59,216 bases of DNA from Paulinella micropora (taxonomy: Eukaryota > Cercozoa > Imbricatea > Euglyphida): contig BJOX01000314.1 of NCBI GenBank assembly GCA_009731375.1, positions 534,797 through 594,012 on the forward strand, written 5' to 3'. Positions 1-14,810 of the stretch are shown here, piece by piece (position 1 is the first letter of the stretch; each line of letters opens with the position of its first letter). The notes beneath the pieces were generated by a model that saw only the letters and a program-made list of their open reading frames with translations, was not told where the DNA came from and made no database searches. The position numbers and the translations under genes are program-made.

Positions 1-194
1 AGTTTAAGATCTTTTACGCGCGCAACGACCCTCCTCCCCAGCATCTACCACCAAAGGGTTATGAGTTGGCGTCACAGTTTAACGCCTTGAGGCCATTGGG
101 CTGGAACTCTGTTTAGCAAGTGTGACTAGGTTTTTTCATCGGGATTTCCCTCAAATATGTCACAGTCAACACTCCAAGGCAGATTTACTATATC

Positions 195-210
195 TGAGGC
201 GTACTGATGC

Positions 211-263
<53 letters not shown>

Positions 264-264
264 T

Positions 265-324
<60 letters not shown>

Positions 325-335
325 ATATATATGTG
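195..335. repeat. (AAT)n then (AAAT)n microsatellite
   Basis: Pure AAT repeats pass into AAAT repeats and then a short TA-rich tail. It lies downstream of the last recognised exon of the fatty acid synthase gene, where it is probably intronic or 3' flanking DNA. Confidence 0.9.
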
Positions 336-477
336 TACCTGTGTGTTAATAAAATGTCCTAACGTACAGAAAACAAAAATAAAGAGCCTTACGAAAAATA
401 AAAACCTCAACAGAAAAAAAAAAAGAAAGATTATGTGTCTAGTGAGGGGGTGGGGGGTGGGGTGGGGTGGGGGGCAC

Positions 478-2883
<2,406 letters not shown>

Positions 2884-2889
2884 ACATTA

Positions 2890-5610
2890 CCGGACAATTC
2901 GCAAGAGAATACCCCCACTTCGTGAGCGGAGTATGGACTAGCGATGGCGAGATCAAGTTACGGGCAAAGGCTAGCGACAAAACCTACATCATCCAAAGCA
3001 TGTTGCGTTCTTGAAGAACCATTTCCACAAATACGAGTCTGACAACTCATCTGCCTCCCAAAAGTCCAACAGCAAATCAACTACTGCACCCATGTTCACT
3101 TCCAGCTCGAAGCTCGCTGCCACTGCGGCACCCCAGTAAGTATGAGCTCCCTACCACAACAACCCAAGCCCCCACCCTCAGCACACATACTAGAACCAAG
3201 TATGCGCATAACCACGCACCACTACACCCACCAGGACATATCATACACCCACACCTTACATCCCTCCCCCTAAAGATAAAACAAGCATTTTTCCATCTAC
3301 CATACCAACATTCGCGGCATAACTATCAGACTCTCCTCTCCCATCTATCCGACCCTGCCTTTACCCACTTCATCCCAGACATCATATCAATCACTGAGTC
3401 CAAACTGGAACCAGGTACAGCACACACTGCCTACCAAATTCCAACTTACACTTCCTACCACACAACCGATGTCTCTGTGTACCATAAGAGTGATATGCAT
3501 GTCACGATCACTGAGACAAAAATCTCCACTACGCCCCACCAAACAAATGTGTGAATTCCTTGCTTTAAATAACCAATATACTGCAATTAAAAATGCAACC
3601 GGCATATGTGATAATGGCAGCAGAACATTACTAGATGTCATACTAACCACTCTCACGTGCGATGTCACTGCTAATCTTCTACTTACCTGCATCTCTGACC
3701 ACCACCTTATCATGCAGGTACACAACACAGAACATAAAAACAACCCAATACACACAATCTTTCACATCCATAAACGATCACTATCGCAAATCTATGACTG
3801 CGCCTTCTTCCCAGAACTGCAAAAGCATATGCAAGGTATCCTCTCTACTTCCCGACACATAAGCATCACAATTGCCCCAATCACACACAAGAAACATAAT
3901 AATAAGATCCTAAGCAACAAAAGATATGAAGATAAGAAAGAAATAATAATTGAAGAAATAATTAATAAGCTTAAGCAAGTATAAGACCCAGAACTAAATA
4001 ACGACACCCTAATAATTATATTAAAAGAATACATACAGCCATAAAGACAGTTGTAGAAAAATACGAGAAAAATAAGAATAAGAGAAAATGGAAACCATGG
4101 TGCAATAAGAAAATCAGAGCTATGATTAGAAAGCAAAGAGAACTCTACGAAATAAAAGTAGCATGCCCGATTAAGAATAATAAGACTAAATATAAAAAGC
4201 ATAGGAATATGACTAACAGAGAAATTAAAAAAGCATATATGATCAATCTAATGGAAAGACTACGCCACGACCCCAAATAACGAATGAATGCGTTGAGACA
4301 GCTGATCCCACAGACCCAAGGTGCTAAGACTTCGCCCACCAAACTCCGCGTCGACGATCAAATCATCTCCGATCCCTGCGCCATTGCCAATGCACTCAAC
4401 AGGCACTACACATCGGTAGGTTCCAAGGTCAGTGCCCAAATCCCTCAAGAACACACAGAGAAGAGGAAATCGACTTGACACAAAGACGACTACCTATCTT
4501 TACACTCAAACGCATTTCACCGAAAGATGTAGTCGAGACACTGAAAGAAATAAAGAGAGATAAAGCAGAAAATATAAACAAAATAAAACCAGCCATACTG
4601 CAAGACCTTACTGAATATATTGCACCGATTTTAACTATGCTCTTCAATAAAGGTATAACATGTAATCAGTATCCTGATACACTAAACATAACTTAAGTCA
4701 TAGAAATACATGAAGCTAAAGATAGAACGCTACCTGAGAACTATAGACCTATCTCTCTACTGCCGATTATCGCCAAGGTCTTTGATACAATACTTAACAA
4801 GCAACTGATGAACCACCTCACCAGCTACGATATCCTCTCCCGAACTCAATATGCTTTCCGACCTCACTAGAACACAACAATTACCACACAAACCATCCTG
4901 ACCCACATTCACAACCTCAAAGGCCCAGGACGGTACGTACTTGCATTATTCATCGATCTATCAATCTATCAAAAGCTTACGATACGATTAACCATGAAAC
5001 ACTCATTCACAAAACTGCGATATAACATAAACTTTAGTGACAATACTACCACCTTCAAATCCTACCTCACAAAGCGCTACCAAACCGTGTTTACGCAATA
5101 TGCACGCTCACTGCCGCGCAAGATCACACATGGGATCCCGCAAGGTAGCACACTCTCAACAACACTCTTCATCCTCTATATCAATGATTATACTCTCGCT
5201 GACACACGGAAGTGTCTTTGCATGCGCTGATGACACCACGGTCATCATCGCTGCTGAGAATAAAGAGCTACTACAAGAGCGAGCTCAAATCGACACGACT
5301 AACCTCGTCCGGTACTTCCATAGACATAACCTGGTCCCCAACCCCACCAAAACCACTTACACTATCTTTCATAAGCATGAAAAGAAGATACAGCTGGACC
5401 TGACCATCAACGGCGAGAAGCTCCAACAAGAACGCAAGGTCAAACTACTGGGTACCATCATTCAAAGTGACTTGTCTTTTCGTGAACATGTACAATTGTT
5501 TTTCGTCTCCAACCATTCGTACAAATGTTTCGCTATGTGAATGCATTACTCCCCTCCCATGCCATCGGCGAGAAAAAAACAGTAAGGTAAGGTAAGGTAA
5601 GGTAGTTTAA
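2890..5610 (+). mobile_element. Decayed LINE (non-LTR retrotransposon) with APE endonuclease and reverse transcriptase
   Basis: Broken frames on the plus strand show, in order, an endonuclease with HTNIRG (about 3298), SITESK (about 3389) and a terminal SDHH motif (about 3694), then a reverse transcriptase with YRPISLL (about 4745), an AF.DLSKAYDT-like block (about 4950), IPQGS (about 5135) and an ADD catalytic box (about 5228). The frame changes many times, so it is inactive. It ends in a short (GTAAG)n array at 5580-5605, a tail type seen in several LINE clades. The gene order fits the Jockey/CR1/L2 side of the LINE tree; the exact clade cannot be fixed by eye. Confidence 0.75.
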
Positions 5611-5908
5611 TAGGAAAACAGTTTACTTTACGGAAAACTATACTCCTAAAGACAAACCAGAAGCAGGACTACAGGAATGACTAGCTAAACAAAAATCTAT
5701 ACATACTAAAAGTCAAAAATCCCCTAAACTAAACGCAAGTCTCAGGACGATCCAAGAAGACTCCATTATAAAGGTCGAATCCAAGCACCCACTTCCAGAG
5801 AAAAGAAACCTCCGCAACTAACCATGCGACCTATATACGAGTTTATGACAACCTCTAGAGCTTATAAAAGCTCTTTAATGGCTACATTGAAGTCCTTCAG
5901 AAAACCCC

Positions 5909-8520
5909 TCATAACATCAGTTGAAAAGAAGAGTTTAAGGACCAAAGGCCTAATAAAGATGTCCAATGGTTACTAGAAATAGTACCATCAGGAGAAAAGG
6001 TCGAGCTAACATATTTCAGTTGTAGAGACCTTTGAATAGGGATTATTAAAGCGCAATCATTAAAGACATGTAGTTCTGAATGTTCATTTGTTGTGCAAAT
6101 TCTACAGGGAATATTCACAGGAGTACCAAAGCCTCTATGAGAAAGGCCAAAACGAAGGCAACCTGCTCTAGCGAGAGAGATCAATCTTCTCCCACCCTCA
6201 TAATTACCTTTCGTTAAATAAAGTTCCATGGATAAATTTTTTTACTTTATAGAAAGATACGTTTGAAATGGATAAATTTTTGACCCATTCCTGTTGCTCA
6301 TAATTATAAATGAGCATTTTAATTGTGGTTTTAGGGCTATCCTTAATAAATAAAAGCATATCAGTTGTGGATAAATCAGGCTTGATCATTTTAAGGTCCA
6401 TTATAACCCTTCCAACCCAATTATTGTTAGCTTTGCTTCAAGTATTCAGTAAACTGATCCTGAACATATGGTGAAGCAAACTGTGATCAAGGAACAAGAG
6501 CAGGGACTTTAAAAAAGAAAGTCTTTTCATATTCCCTCTTCCAACTACTGACCATAATCTAACTCCCCTTGACAGGCAATATTAGGAAAGTCTTTAGGTA
6601 CACGAAAAATTTTGCGAGCTAAATAATAATTTATTTGTTGCCTTCTTCCCATGTTCTTTTTGGGTGCCAAAATTCAGACCCCCAATCAATTGACTGAAAG
6701 ACTGATGAGGTAATAAGTTGGATAGCTATATTAGGTGCAACCCCCCTTCTTATTCCCATAGCAAGTACCATTGATGCACTGCGTAGCTTTTTTTATCCTA
6801 TCAGCCTTCATCATTTTCCAAGACAAATTTTTATCACAAATAACTCCCAAATATTTGTAGGCTTCTGCCTCTAGGACATTTTGTCCCATAAGAGTCCAAT
6901 TGTGAGTGACTTTATTATTCTTATTATTGAAAATAACAATGTTAGATTTGTCTTGATTAAATTCAGCATTATTATCTTTAGCCCACATAGCACAAACATC
7001 TAATTGTTTCTGCAAATCATGGGCAGAGTTAGATAATAGGACAATGCCATCGATATATAAGAGGCAACTTAACGATAGAGAAAAGGAAAGTTCTTTGTCT
7101 TGGGCAAAGAGTGTAACTCCTTTAGTAGAAGAACGTAATTTATTGGCTAAATCAGAGGTATAAAGACAGTATAATAGAGGGGACAGAGGGCACCCTTGCC
7201 TTACACCTCTATTGGTATCAAACCAAGGGGACATGCCTTCAGCCGTATCTACTCTATTCTGTACTCTGGCATAAAGACCTTTCAGGGCGGACAGGAAAAA
7301 AGATATACCCAAACTTTCTAGTTTTCTCCACAAAATCTCTCTCTCCACAGAATCAGACGCTTTAGAGACATCAAGAAAGGCAGCAAAAGTTGGACCTTTG
7401 TGATTAGTGATAACTTCGTGAAGAAGAAAGATTTGGTGCTGACTTCCCTTCCTTTACGAGCCCCACCTGTTCAACAGGCAAAAGATAAGACGAATCTACC
7501 CACGCTTTCAATCTATTCAATAAAAGCGTAGCATAAAACTTATCAATAACAGACAACAGAGTAAGCGGTCTGTATTGAGAGGCATTTAGCCTATCTCCTT
7601 TACCTTTATAAATAGGTTTTATTATTCCTTTTGTATAATCCAAAGGTTTCGTGCCTGTTTGTAAACATCTATTAAATAACTTTTTGACATTTGGTGCAGA
7701 GTTCAATAAATTAAGAAAAAATTCACCAGAAATGCCATCCTGTCCAACACTCTTATTAGGCTTTAAAGAAGACTCAGCCTGTTTAATCTCTTCATCAGAA
7801 AAAGATGTTTTATCTAATAAATTATTATTATTATTACTAGAACTACTTTGAGTAAGGTCAGGCTGGATAATAGGAGAAGGGATATGTGGACTGATATTGT
7901 TTTGCAAATAACTCAGCCACCCCATTCCCTTTCACAACCATCCAATTGTCTCCTTCCAGTTGCATATATTTGCTTTCCTTATTGAGAAACCTTTTAAGAT
8001 GGTTTGGTCCATCTTAGGGTTTCGTTTCATATCAGCATTTACTTGTAAGAGATCTTTTTTCCTTCTCTCACTCTTTGCATAATTTACTCTTTTTTGTATT
8101 TCCTTGTTTATTATTTTTAATTTATCCTTAATTGTTTGTTTGTTCTGCAACGAAGCTGTGTTCTGCAGGTTGCGCAAAAGTTTGTTTTTCTTTACTTTAA
8201 GTAGCTTGATTTCAGAATCATGTATGCCTCGTTGTTTTGCTGCTGTTTTTCTTAGCCAGTTTGTCAATTATAGGGCAATAAGTGTCATAAAGAAGGTAAG
8301 AAGGTCATCAACAGAAGCATTCATTAAATGAACAGGCACCCACGGGAAATGAATGGGCCACTGGACTAATGTCCACCTTCGTTTTCCACTTAAATTTCAA
8401 TTTTGGACTCACTACCTGATTAGCAGATTGGAAGTATGTGTCTGGGAGTTTAAAATCAAATGTGATTAGTTTCTGATCATATATAAAGGGATTCTGTACA
8501 GACAGGAAAGGTACGTGTAA
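5909..8520 (-). mobile_element. Second decayed LINE, reverse transcriptase and C-terminal zinc knuckle
   Basis: Read on the minus strand from right to left: a Lys-rich linker (8267-7932), RT fingers with GQDGISGEFF and YRPLTLLS (7925-7404), RT palm with GVRQGCPLSPLLY and a degenerate catalytic box YIDG where YADD is expected (7348-6731), and a C-terminal C-x2-C...H...C type knuckle following ARAGCLRFG (6229-5909). Two or more frame breaks and the altered catalytic box mean it is dead. Its family differs from the plus-strand LINE to its left. The 5' end fades at about 8520, some 200 bp from the Polinton target site. Confidence 0.75.
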
Positions 8521-8737
8521 CTAAAACTCCGCAAGGTGGTTCACTGTTCACCACTTTTTACACGTCACTCCTGCCTACACTTAAAAGTGAGGCAGCATGG
8601 CCGACCCATCGAAACCTACTCTATAGAGTGATCATATGTCACTCGGCTTGAAAAAAACATTTGCTAACCTCGATGCAATATTACTCTTTAACCATGTCGC
8701 AAAAATCAAGTTCCGACAAACGTTCAGGCTCTCTAAC

Positions 8738-8743
8738 AAGATC
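8738..8743. repeat. Left target site duplication AAGATC
   Basis: AAGATC directly precedes the first base of the left terminal inverted repeat and is repeated at 32031-32036 directly after the right one. Six base pairs is the expected length for Polinton/Maverick integration. Confidence 0.9.
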
Positions 8744-9077
8744 AGTAGTATAGGTGCCACTTTCAGACAGCATCTCGAGACATGGGGGGGGTAGCAAGAG
8801 AGATAACGGCTAAATTCGCTCTCCTATTGATTTAAAAAAAAGCAGATTTAAGAGATCTTTTAAGCCATTATCTACTCTCTTCCTATTAATCAATGTCTCC
8901 AAATTTTTTGCGACACAGCGACAAAAAAGTGAATTTCTGTCGCGCACTGCGACAAAAAAGTGAAATTCTGTCGCAAAGATATTCACGGAAATAGAATTTC
9001 TAGAATATCTTTTTCCTCCTGGTGGCACCAACAGCAGTCCTAACGATATATTACGCCTTCCCGTGAATGTGTCATAA
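8744..9077. repeat. Left terminal inverted repeat of the provirus
   Basis: 334 bp, inverted match to 31740-32030. It contains a G tract near 8784-8791, an A-rich tract, and two copies of a 26-bp unit (8918-8943 and 8949-8974) that starts GCGACA and ends TGTCGC. The right repeat has only one copy of the unit, which explains most of the 43-bp length difference. No gene is apparent in it. Confidence 0.92.
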
Positions 9078-9111
9078 TTTTTAATTTATGTTAAGGATAA
9101 GAGGATGCGTT

Positions 9112-9444
9112 ATGTTTAAAAGGAACCAAAAGCGACCTATGGTAAGAGTACAAGTACAATTGTATGAAGGTAAAAAAAGTAAATGTAAAAGTTTCTGTAT
9201 TGGTAAGAAACTGACATTTGAGCAAGCAATGGAACTAGCAAACCATAATGAGATAATTATTCAAAAATATAAACAATATATAAAGAAAAACCAAAGAAAG
9301 TATCACAATCAATTAGAAACAACACAGACGACAGATGTAATATGTGCGAGTATATGGAAAGTAATTGTCATTGTGGTAGCGGATATAACTAACAACGTCT
9401 TGATACTAGTTCATACAATGCTTCTTATATCTCATACAGAATGA
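9112..9444 (+). CDS. Small basic protein of unknown function
   Basis: First gene inside the left terminal repeat, about 110 residues from the internal ATG at 9112 (an upstream in-frame ATG at 9088 is possible). The N-terminal 60 residues are Lys/Arg rich with a short strand-strand-helix pattern (RVQVQLYEG...FEQAMELA) that resembles AP2-like arm-binding DNA domains, but I do not claim membership. The C-terminal 30 residues are hydrophobic and may be a membrane segment or a frameshifted tail. Position beside the terminus would suit an early or DNA-binding protein. Confidence 0.45.
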   Translation: MFKRNQKRPMVRVQVQLYEGKKSKCKSFCIGKKLTFEQAMELANHNEIIIQKYKQYIKKNQRKYHNQLETTQTTDVICASIWKVIVIVVADITNNVLILVHTMLLISHTE

Positions 9445-9569
9445 AGTAAAAATAATCACCAAGCGAAATAATTTTTTATGTGAAATAAATTTTAATTTCA
9501 TTGAAGGATAAGTATACATAAAATTAAAAGGACACATAATTATTTAATTTTCAAACTTTTATATTTCTT

Positions 9570-9590
9570 AGTATATAGTTATGGACACAC
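9570..9590 (+). promoter_or_regulatory. Possible promoter motif upstream of pPolB
   Basis: TTAGTATATAG lies directly upstream of the pPolB ATG. Similar TAGTATATAC words occur at about 13797 and 14738, each ahead of a gene. Only three instances were found, so this is tentative. Confidence 0.3.
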
Positions 9591-12500
9591 ATAACACATA
9601 CATACAAAGGTGTTGTGTATCAGCTAGACACACTAAGGGAATATAAGATTAATTATGAAATTAAAAATGTTAGGGGACATGATGCGCTGTTAATCCAACC
9701 AAGTAACTAATAGGTATATACGGATTGATACGACAAAAGCCCAAAATTACTTAAACAGAGTAAGAGGTGTTTCGTATTTCCAGCAACAAAATATTCCTGT
9801 TGCTACTCCATTACCTATTGAAATTTCTCAAAGTATCAGACAGGAGAATGTCAGAGACTTGATGCGATATGGTAATTACAATATATTACGGGACAATAGC
9901 GAAGAACACAAACTCTGAATTAATGAGAGCCAGTATAAAGTGAGGATTACTGGAAACCTTCATTCATTCACTATTAGAGATGTAATAAATTTTATTGGAA
10001 TCATCCTAAAAGATTTTATTCAAAGACAACCTCCTAATAGTAAAGTCAGTTTAGGTATTGAATTTATAAATGATCATTATGGAGCAGTATCAACAAGTAT
10101 GAAACCTATTAACGAAATCTCTGTTGAAGATGTATTTGAAAGATTATCTAATATATTTCAAAGTAATGAAAGCCTTTATACTGATGAAAAAGGAGCAAAT
10201 ATGGATAATTTAAAGTTTGTATTAAAATCTATTAAGATGCCTACAGGCGGAACAAAGCTACAAGTTATTAACAAACTAGATATCTATAAGAAAAGATGTG
10301 TTATCCAAATCAACAACACAGATAACATATGCCTAGCAAGGGCTATTGTTGTAGTAAAAGCACAAAAGAAAAACACTATAAATATTCACAGATTATGAAG
10401 GGAAGAAAGATACAAAAGAATTAGCAAGAGAGCTACATATAAAAACAAATGTTATTGAATATGTCTGTGGTATTCTAGAGATTAATATATTTGCTAATTA
10501 CATTAACTATAATTTGGTTATTGTTGAATTTCCTGATAAGATTGTTTATAAAACTAATTTAATTAATTATGAATTAATTCGTCTTACTAATCTTTACATT
10601 CTCAAAACAGAAGAACATTACGATGCTATAACTAATATGAAGTCTATGCTAAGTAAAAAGAACTTCTGCGAAGATTGTTTAAGAGGATACATGAATACAC
10701 ACTCGTGTGAAGTAGTATGTAATATCTGTGGAATAGCAGGCTGTCAAGGGATAAAAGATAAATCTTAATGGATTGAATGCAAAGACTGCTGTAGAAACTT
10801 TCCAAACAAACATGCTTTATAAATCATAAAAAGGATGCTTTGGAAAATAAGAAAATTAGTAATATGTGCGACACTAAGGCAAAATGCAAGCAAGGAATGT
10901 GGAACAAATTATAAAACTAAAGATGAGCACAAGTGTGTTTTTACAAAATGTCGTAACTGCAAACTAGTCAAGCCACTAGAACACAAATGCGAAATATCTC
11001 AAAAAGCAATCCTACAGCCAACAGGGAAAATATGTATTCTTTGACTTTGAAGCAACACAAGACACAGGCGAACATATAGTTAATCATACTGAAAGCCAGT
11101 ATTAGCGAAAGCACACCATTAATTCACAAGAATATTAACGATTTCTGTAAGTGGATATTTGATGTCAAACACAATGACTATACATTCATAGCACATAATG
11201 CCAGAGGCTACGATTGTCAGTTTATTCTCAAGTGGTTAGTTGATAATGGACATACACCATTTGTCATTGATCAAGGCGGTAAAATTATGATGATGACGCA
11301 TAAGAAATTTAGATTTATTGATAGTCTAAGTTTTCTTCCGATGTCATTGGCAGATTTCCTAAGACATTTGGATTGAATGAACTTAAAAAATGCTACTTTC
11401 CACATTTCTTTAATACTTCAAAAAATCAAAATTATGTAGGTGTAATGCCACATAAGAAACATTACGGATACAACACAATGAAAGGTGAAAAAAGAGAAGA
11501 ATTCTTAAAATGGTATGGTGAACAAGTAAAAACCCATAATCACTTTGATATGAAAAAAGCAATAGCGGAGTATTGCCATTCTGATGTTGATATATTGAGA
11601 CAAGGTTGTATGATGTTTAGAAATTCGTTTCTAGAATTCGGTATTGATCCTTTTAGATATACAACAATCGCGAGTTGTGTTATGGCTTTATATCGTGGGC
11701 GATTCATGCCTGAGAAATCAATTGCTGTATTGAAGAATGAAAAGCAAAATAGGATGACTTCTCGTGCATGTGTTGAATGGTTAACATATCGTAGTAGATT
11801 AGACAATACTGACATTAAACATGCCTTCAATGAAGGTGAAAAAATTTTTACCTAAACTCAAAGCAGTCAAATGTGTATGTAGATGGATGGGACGAAAAAA
11901 ACAAAGTTGCTTATGAGTTTTATGGATGTCATTGGCACGGATGCCAGAAATGCTATAACAGCAATATATTGAATATTAAGAAAAATAAGACTATGGGAGA
12001 ACTATATAAAAATACAAAGGCTAGAGAAGTTTTATTGAGCAAACTTTATGGAGTATCCAAAGTCATTACTATCTGGGAATGCGAATGGAGACTAGCCAGA
12101 ACAAGTCAAGTATTGGCAGAAGATACAAATGAACGAATTATTGAAGAAGAACGACTAAGTCCGAGAGAAGAATGTTTGGAGGCAGAACAAATGCTCTCAC
12201 CTTAAACTGGAAATCAAGACATGAAAGCGAATATGCAAGTTACATTGATGTATCTGGATTGTATCCTGCGGTTATGTATTATGACCTTTATCCGACAGGG
12301 CACCATGAAATCATACATCCAAAGAATGAGACAGAAAGAAAACAAGTAGCGATGAATATTATTAATAAAGTTTCTTTTGGAATCGTAAAAGCAAAAATGC
12401 TACCGCTTAAGGGATTAATTCATCCAGTCTTACCAAAAGCAGATAGAGGTAAGATGATGTATTACCTATGTGATAAGTGCGGGATGACAGGACACCACGG

Positions 12501-13631
12501 GCAATGTAATCACTCGGATAATGAGCGAGAATTAACAGGCACATGGGCTACTCCAGAAATCTATAAGGCACTTGACAAAGGATACAAATTAATGAAAGTA
12601 TATGAAGTGTGGCACTGGGAAGAACAAAGCGATAGTTTATTCAAAGAATACATTAAAACATGTATTAAGGTAAAGCAGGAATCAAGCGGATATCCAAAGG
12701 ATTGTATTACAGATGAAGATAAAGAAAACTATATCAACAGCATGGAGCAAAAAATGAGTGTTAGGATGGATAAAGATAAAATAGTAGATAACCCAGGACG
12801 TCGTGCAGTTGCTAAGTTGTGCTTGAATTCGTTGTGGGGAAAATTTGGTGAGAAGCAAAATAAAACACAAACTAAATTTATCAAAGAAAAAGATGATTTA
12901 TACAAATTAATTAACGATAAGACAATTGACAACATTAATATCAATATAGTTAATAAAGATGTAGTAGAAGCAAGTTATGACTTAAAACAGGATGCGGTGA
13001 GCGACCCTATTAAAACAAATATTGTTATTGCTCTATTTACTACATGTCATGCTAGAATGAGACTTTATAATAAGATGGACAAATTAGGATACAGAATATT
13101 ATATCACGATACCATAGCGTAATATATACTACTGACTTAACAAAAGGAGAAACAGATATTAAGACAGGCAAACTACTAGGAGAATGGACAGATGAATTAA
13201 AGGGTGCTAAAATAAAAACCTTTGTTGGAGGTGGTGCTAAGTGCTATGGATATGTATTGGATAATGGGCATGCTAGTATGAAAGTAAAGGGGTTTAGTAT
13301 GAACTATGAGACTAACAAAGCATTAAATCTACCTAATATGTTGAGCGTGATTAGTTGCGGACTTGGCTTAACAAACACAGAATTATATGAGAAAGGAAAA
13401 AACGAATTACTAGAACTATTGAAAACAGATGAAGAAAAATGTATTGCTAAGCGAATTGAGAAGTCTGGTAAGGTTGTTATAGTAGAAAACAGCAAAATAA
13501 CACGAAATAAAAAAGAGAAAAAGATAACAAGTGAATACTTAGAAAAAATATTTAGTTATACATACACAAAAAGACAAGTTATCGGAATTATTAATAATGC
13601 TATTGAAACAAGACCATTCGGCTACTATTAA
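9591..13631 (+). CDS. Protein-primed DNA polymerase B (pPolB), multiply broken
   Basis: Replicative polymerase expected to prime on a terminal protein at the inverted repeats. Visible in order: a divergent N-terminal region (9591-10660), a Cys-rich zinc-binding stretch (about 10660-11000), the 3'-5' exonuclease with Exo I FDFEA (about 11040), Exo II AHNARGYD (11191) and Exo III YCHSDVD (11571), a vsr-like insertion with EFYGCHWHGC and WECEW (11910-12090) typical of Polinton polymerases, and the polymerase core with motif A IDVSGLYP (12243), motif B CLNSLWGKFG (about 12820) and motif C YHDT (about 13104). There is a TGA at 9916, a shift near 10385, further breaks near 10768, 10820-11040, 11095, 11376, 11853 and 12170, and a one-base loss in motif C at about 13115. 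Either a pseudogene or a gene with sequencing indels. The start is placed at the ATG after the TAGTATATAG-like motif. Confidence 0.88.
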
Positions 13632-13633
13632 TT

Positions 13634-13763
13634 GATATTTATCAACTTCACTTTCATTCGTTTCACTCATTCTCGTTTGTTGATAAATATCGATGTTTGA
13701 AAAACACACGGGAGCGGGGTATCTCAAACAAGTTTGAGATTGGAGTGTGGATTTTCAAATATC
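13634..13763 (+). repeat. Paired stem-loops at the pPolB 3' end (junction 1)
   Basis: The first hairpin starts 2 nt after the pPolB TAA: a perfect 13-bp stem (13634-13646 with 13679-13691) around a loop holding TCATTCGTTTCACTCATTC. The second follows at once: arms 13692-13703 and 13752-13763 (one G.T pair), with an inner perfect 9-bp stem (13721-13729 with 13732-13740). The same architecture recurs at three other gene junctions of the provirus. Possible roles are transcript 3'-end formation, recombination border or a small palindromic mobile element. Confidence 0.85.
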
Positions 13764-13861
13764 AATTAATGAATTTTTTTTATTTTTTATATCCTATAGT
13801 ATATACTCAAGTCTCTCGCGGAAAAATTTGAAAACTTTCTATTAATAATAAAACATTTACT

Positions 13862-14080
13862 TTGGACGATATCAAGCAAGTCATTGATGGTCATGTAAAT
13901 GAATATAAATCTGAAAGTAAAAAACTTCAAGAACAAGGATTGCTACCTATTGGAAAATATAAGGGAAAGTCTGTTGCCGATGCTGTATTTGACAAGCAAT
14001 ACTTAATATGGTTGAACAAGCAACCGATGATGGTAAACTATCCAGAACTCAAAAAAGAAATTGCTAAATATATTTTATAA
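13862..14080 (+). CDS. Small protein with GKYKG domain (DUF3820-like)
   Basis: About 72 residues with no ATG; the frame opens after a TGA near 13831 and the first usable initiator is TTG at 13862, so the true 5' end may be lost. Its C-terminal half has the pattern IGKYKGKSVADAV...YLIWLNKQP, a short domain found at the end of some exonucleases and in small virus proteins (DUF3820-like). The gene at 14811-15230 ends with a diverged copy. Function unknown; a nucleic-acid role is plausible from the family only. Confidence 0.5.
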   Translation: MDDIKQVIDGHVNEYKSESKKLQEQGLLPIGKYKGKSVADAVFDKQYLIWLNKQPMMVNYPELKKEIAKYIL

Positions 14081-14081
14081 A

Positions 14082-14730
14082 TCACCCTACATTCTCCTTT
14101 AAATTTATCTCTTTTTTTATTATTCTCAATATCGTTTTTTCTCTATGAAAGTTATTAAATCGCGTATAGTGTGGTTCTTTTAGAATTTCTCTAAAGTCTT
14201 CTCTTTCTTCTGTTTCTACATCGCGATAGTTTAATTCATTCTCTTCTAAATATCGGTCTGTAATTTCTTTAAACTTTATTTTTTCAAAGTGATGTTCAAC
14301 ATGAACGTTTTTTCTATCGTGTATTTCTTTTGTTATTTCACATATATATTTTGGCTCAATGAAAATATCTATTGCCGTTCTATTTAAATATTCTTCTATT
14401 TGATTTTTTTATTGTATTTCTACATGCTTCATTAAATTTTTTCTTTATGTATCTCGTCATTTGTTTTTCTTTATTTAGCCCAATGTAATTAATACAATTA
14501 TACCACGAAAATGCTTTTTGTCCTATATGAAAGTGCTTACTACCATGTCCATTATTTTCAACATCAATTTCGCAATTTATCAAATGTTCAAATTTTGTCT
14601 TATAATCAGGATGATTAATTATAATACCCTTGATAAAATTACTATCATTTTCATTTAACTTTTCGTTGTGATTATATTTGCTGACGATATTTCTTATATG
14701 TGCTATTATTTCTTTCTTTGTTTTAAACAT
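14082..14730 (-). CDS. DUF3223/DeCL-like protein, frameshifted
   Basis: Starts at an ATG read from 14730 (an upstream in-frame ATG at 14754 is less likely). The N-terminal 95 residues carry IINHPDYKTKF...FHIGQK.FSWYNCI, which resembles the DUF3223 (DeCL) fold found in plant RNA polymerase IV/V tails, bacteria and some large DNA viruses. After residue 115 the frame is lost in a seven-A run near 14403 and continues in another frame to a TGA at 14082, adding a charged helical region. It lies convergent to the plus-strand gene ending at 14080, with only 1 nt between the stops. Function not known. Confidence 0.5.
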
Positions 14731-14737
14731 TACCCCG

Positions 14738-14810
14738 CTTAGTATATACAACATACTATATACTCTAAAATAAAATTAATAAAAAATAAAATTTTACTAT
14801 ACATATATCA
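14738..14810. promoter_or_regulatory. AT-rich intergenic region between divergent genes
   Basis: Separates the divergent genes read from 14730 (minus) and 14811 (plus). It contains TTAGTATATAC and, inverted a few bases later, a second ACTATATACT word. A shared bidirectional promoter is likely by position; the motif is a guess from three sites. Confidence 0.35.

Noticed and set aside
8810-9031. Minus-strand frame in the left terminal repeat
   Set aside because: Lies wholly in the inverted repeat, is not kept in the right copy, and has no recognisable motif.
9591-10398. TGA or TAG recoding to explain in-frame stops in the provirus
   Set aside because: All three stop codons occur as breaks, and frame shifts are as common, so indels or decay explain the data better.
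13634-13691. CRISPR-like repeat
   Set aside because: Only a few scattered hairpins with no regular spacers, in a eukaryotic virus-like element.
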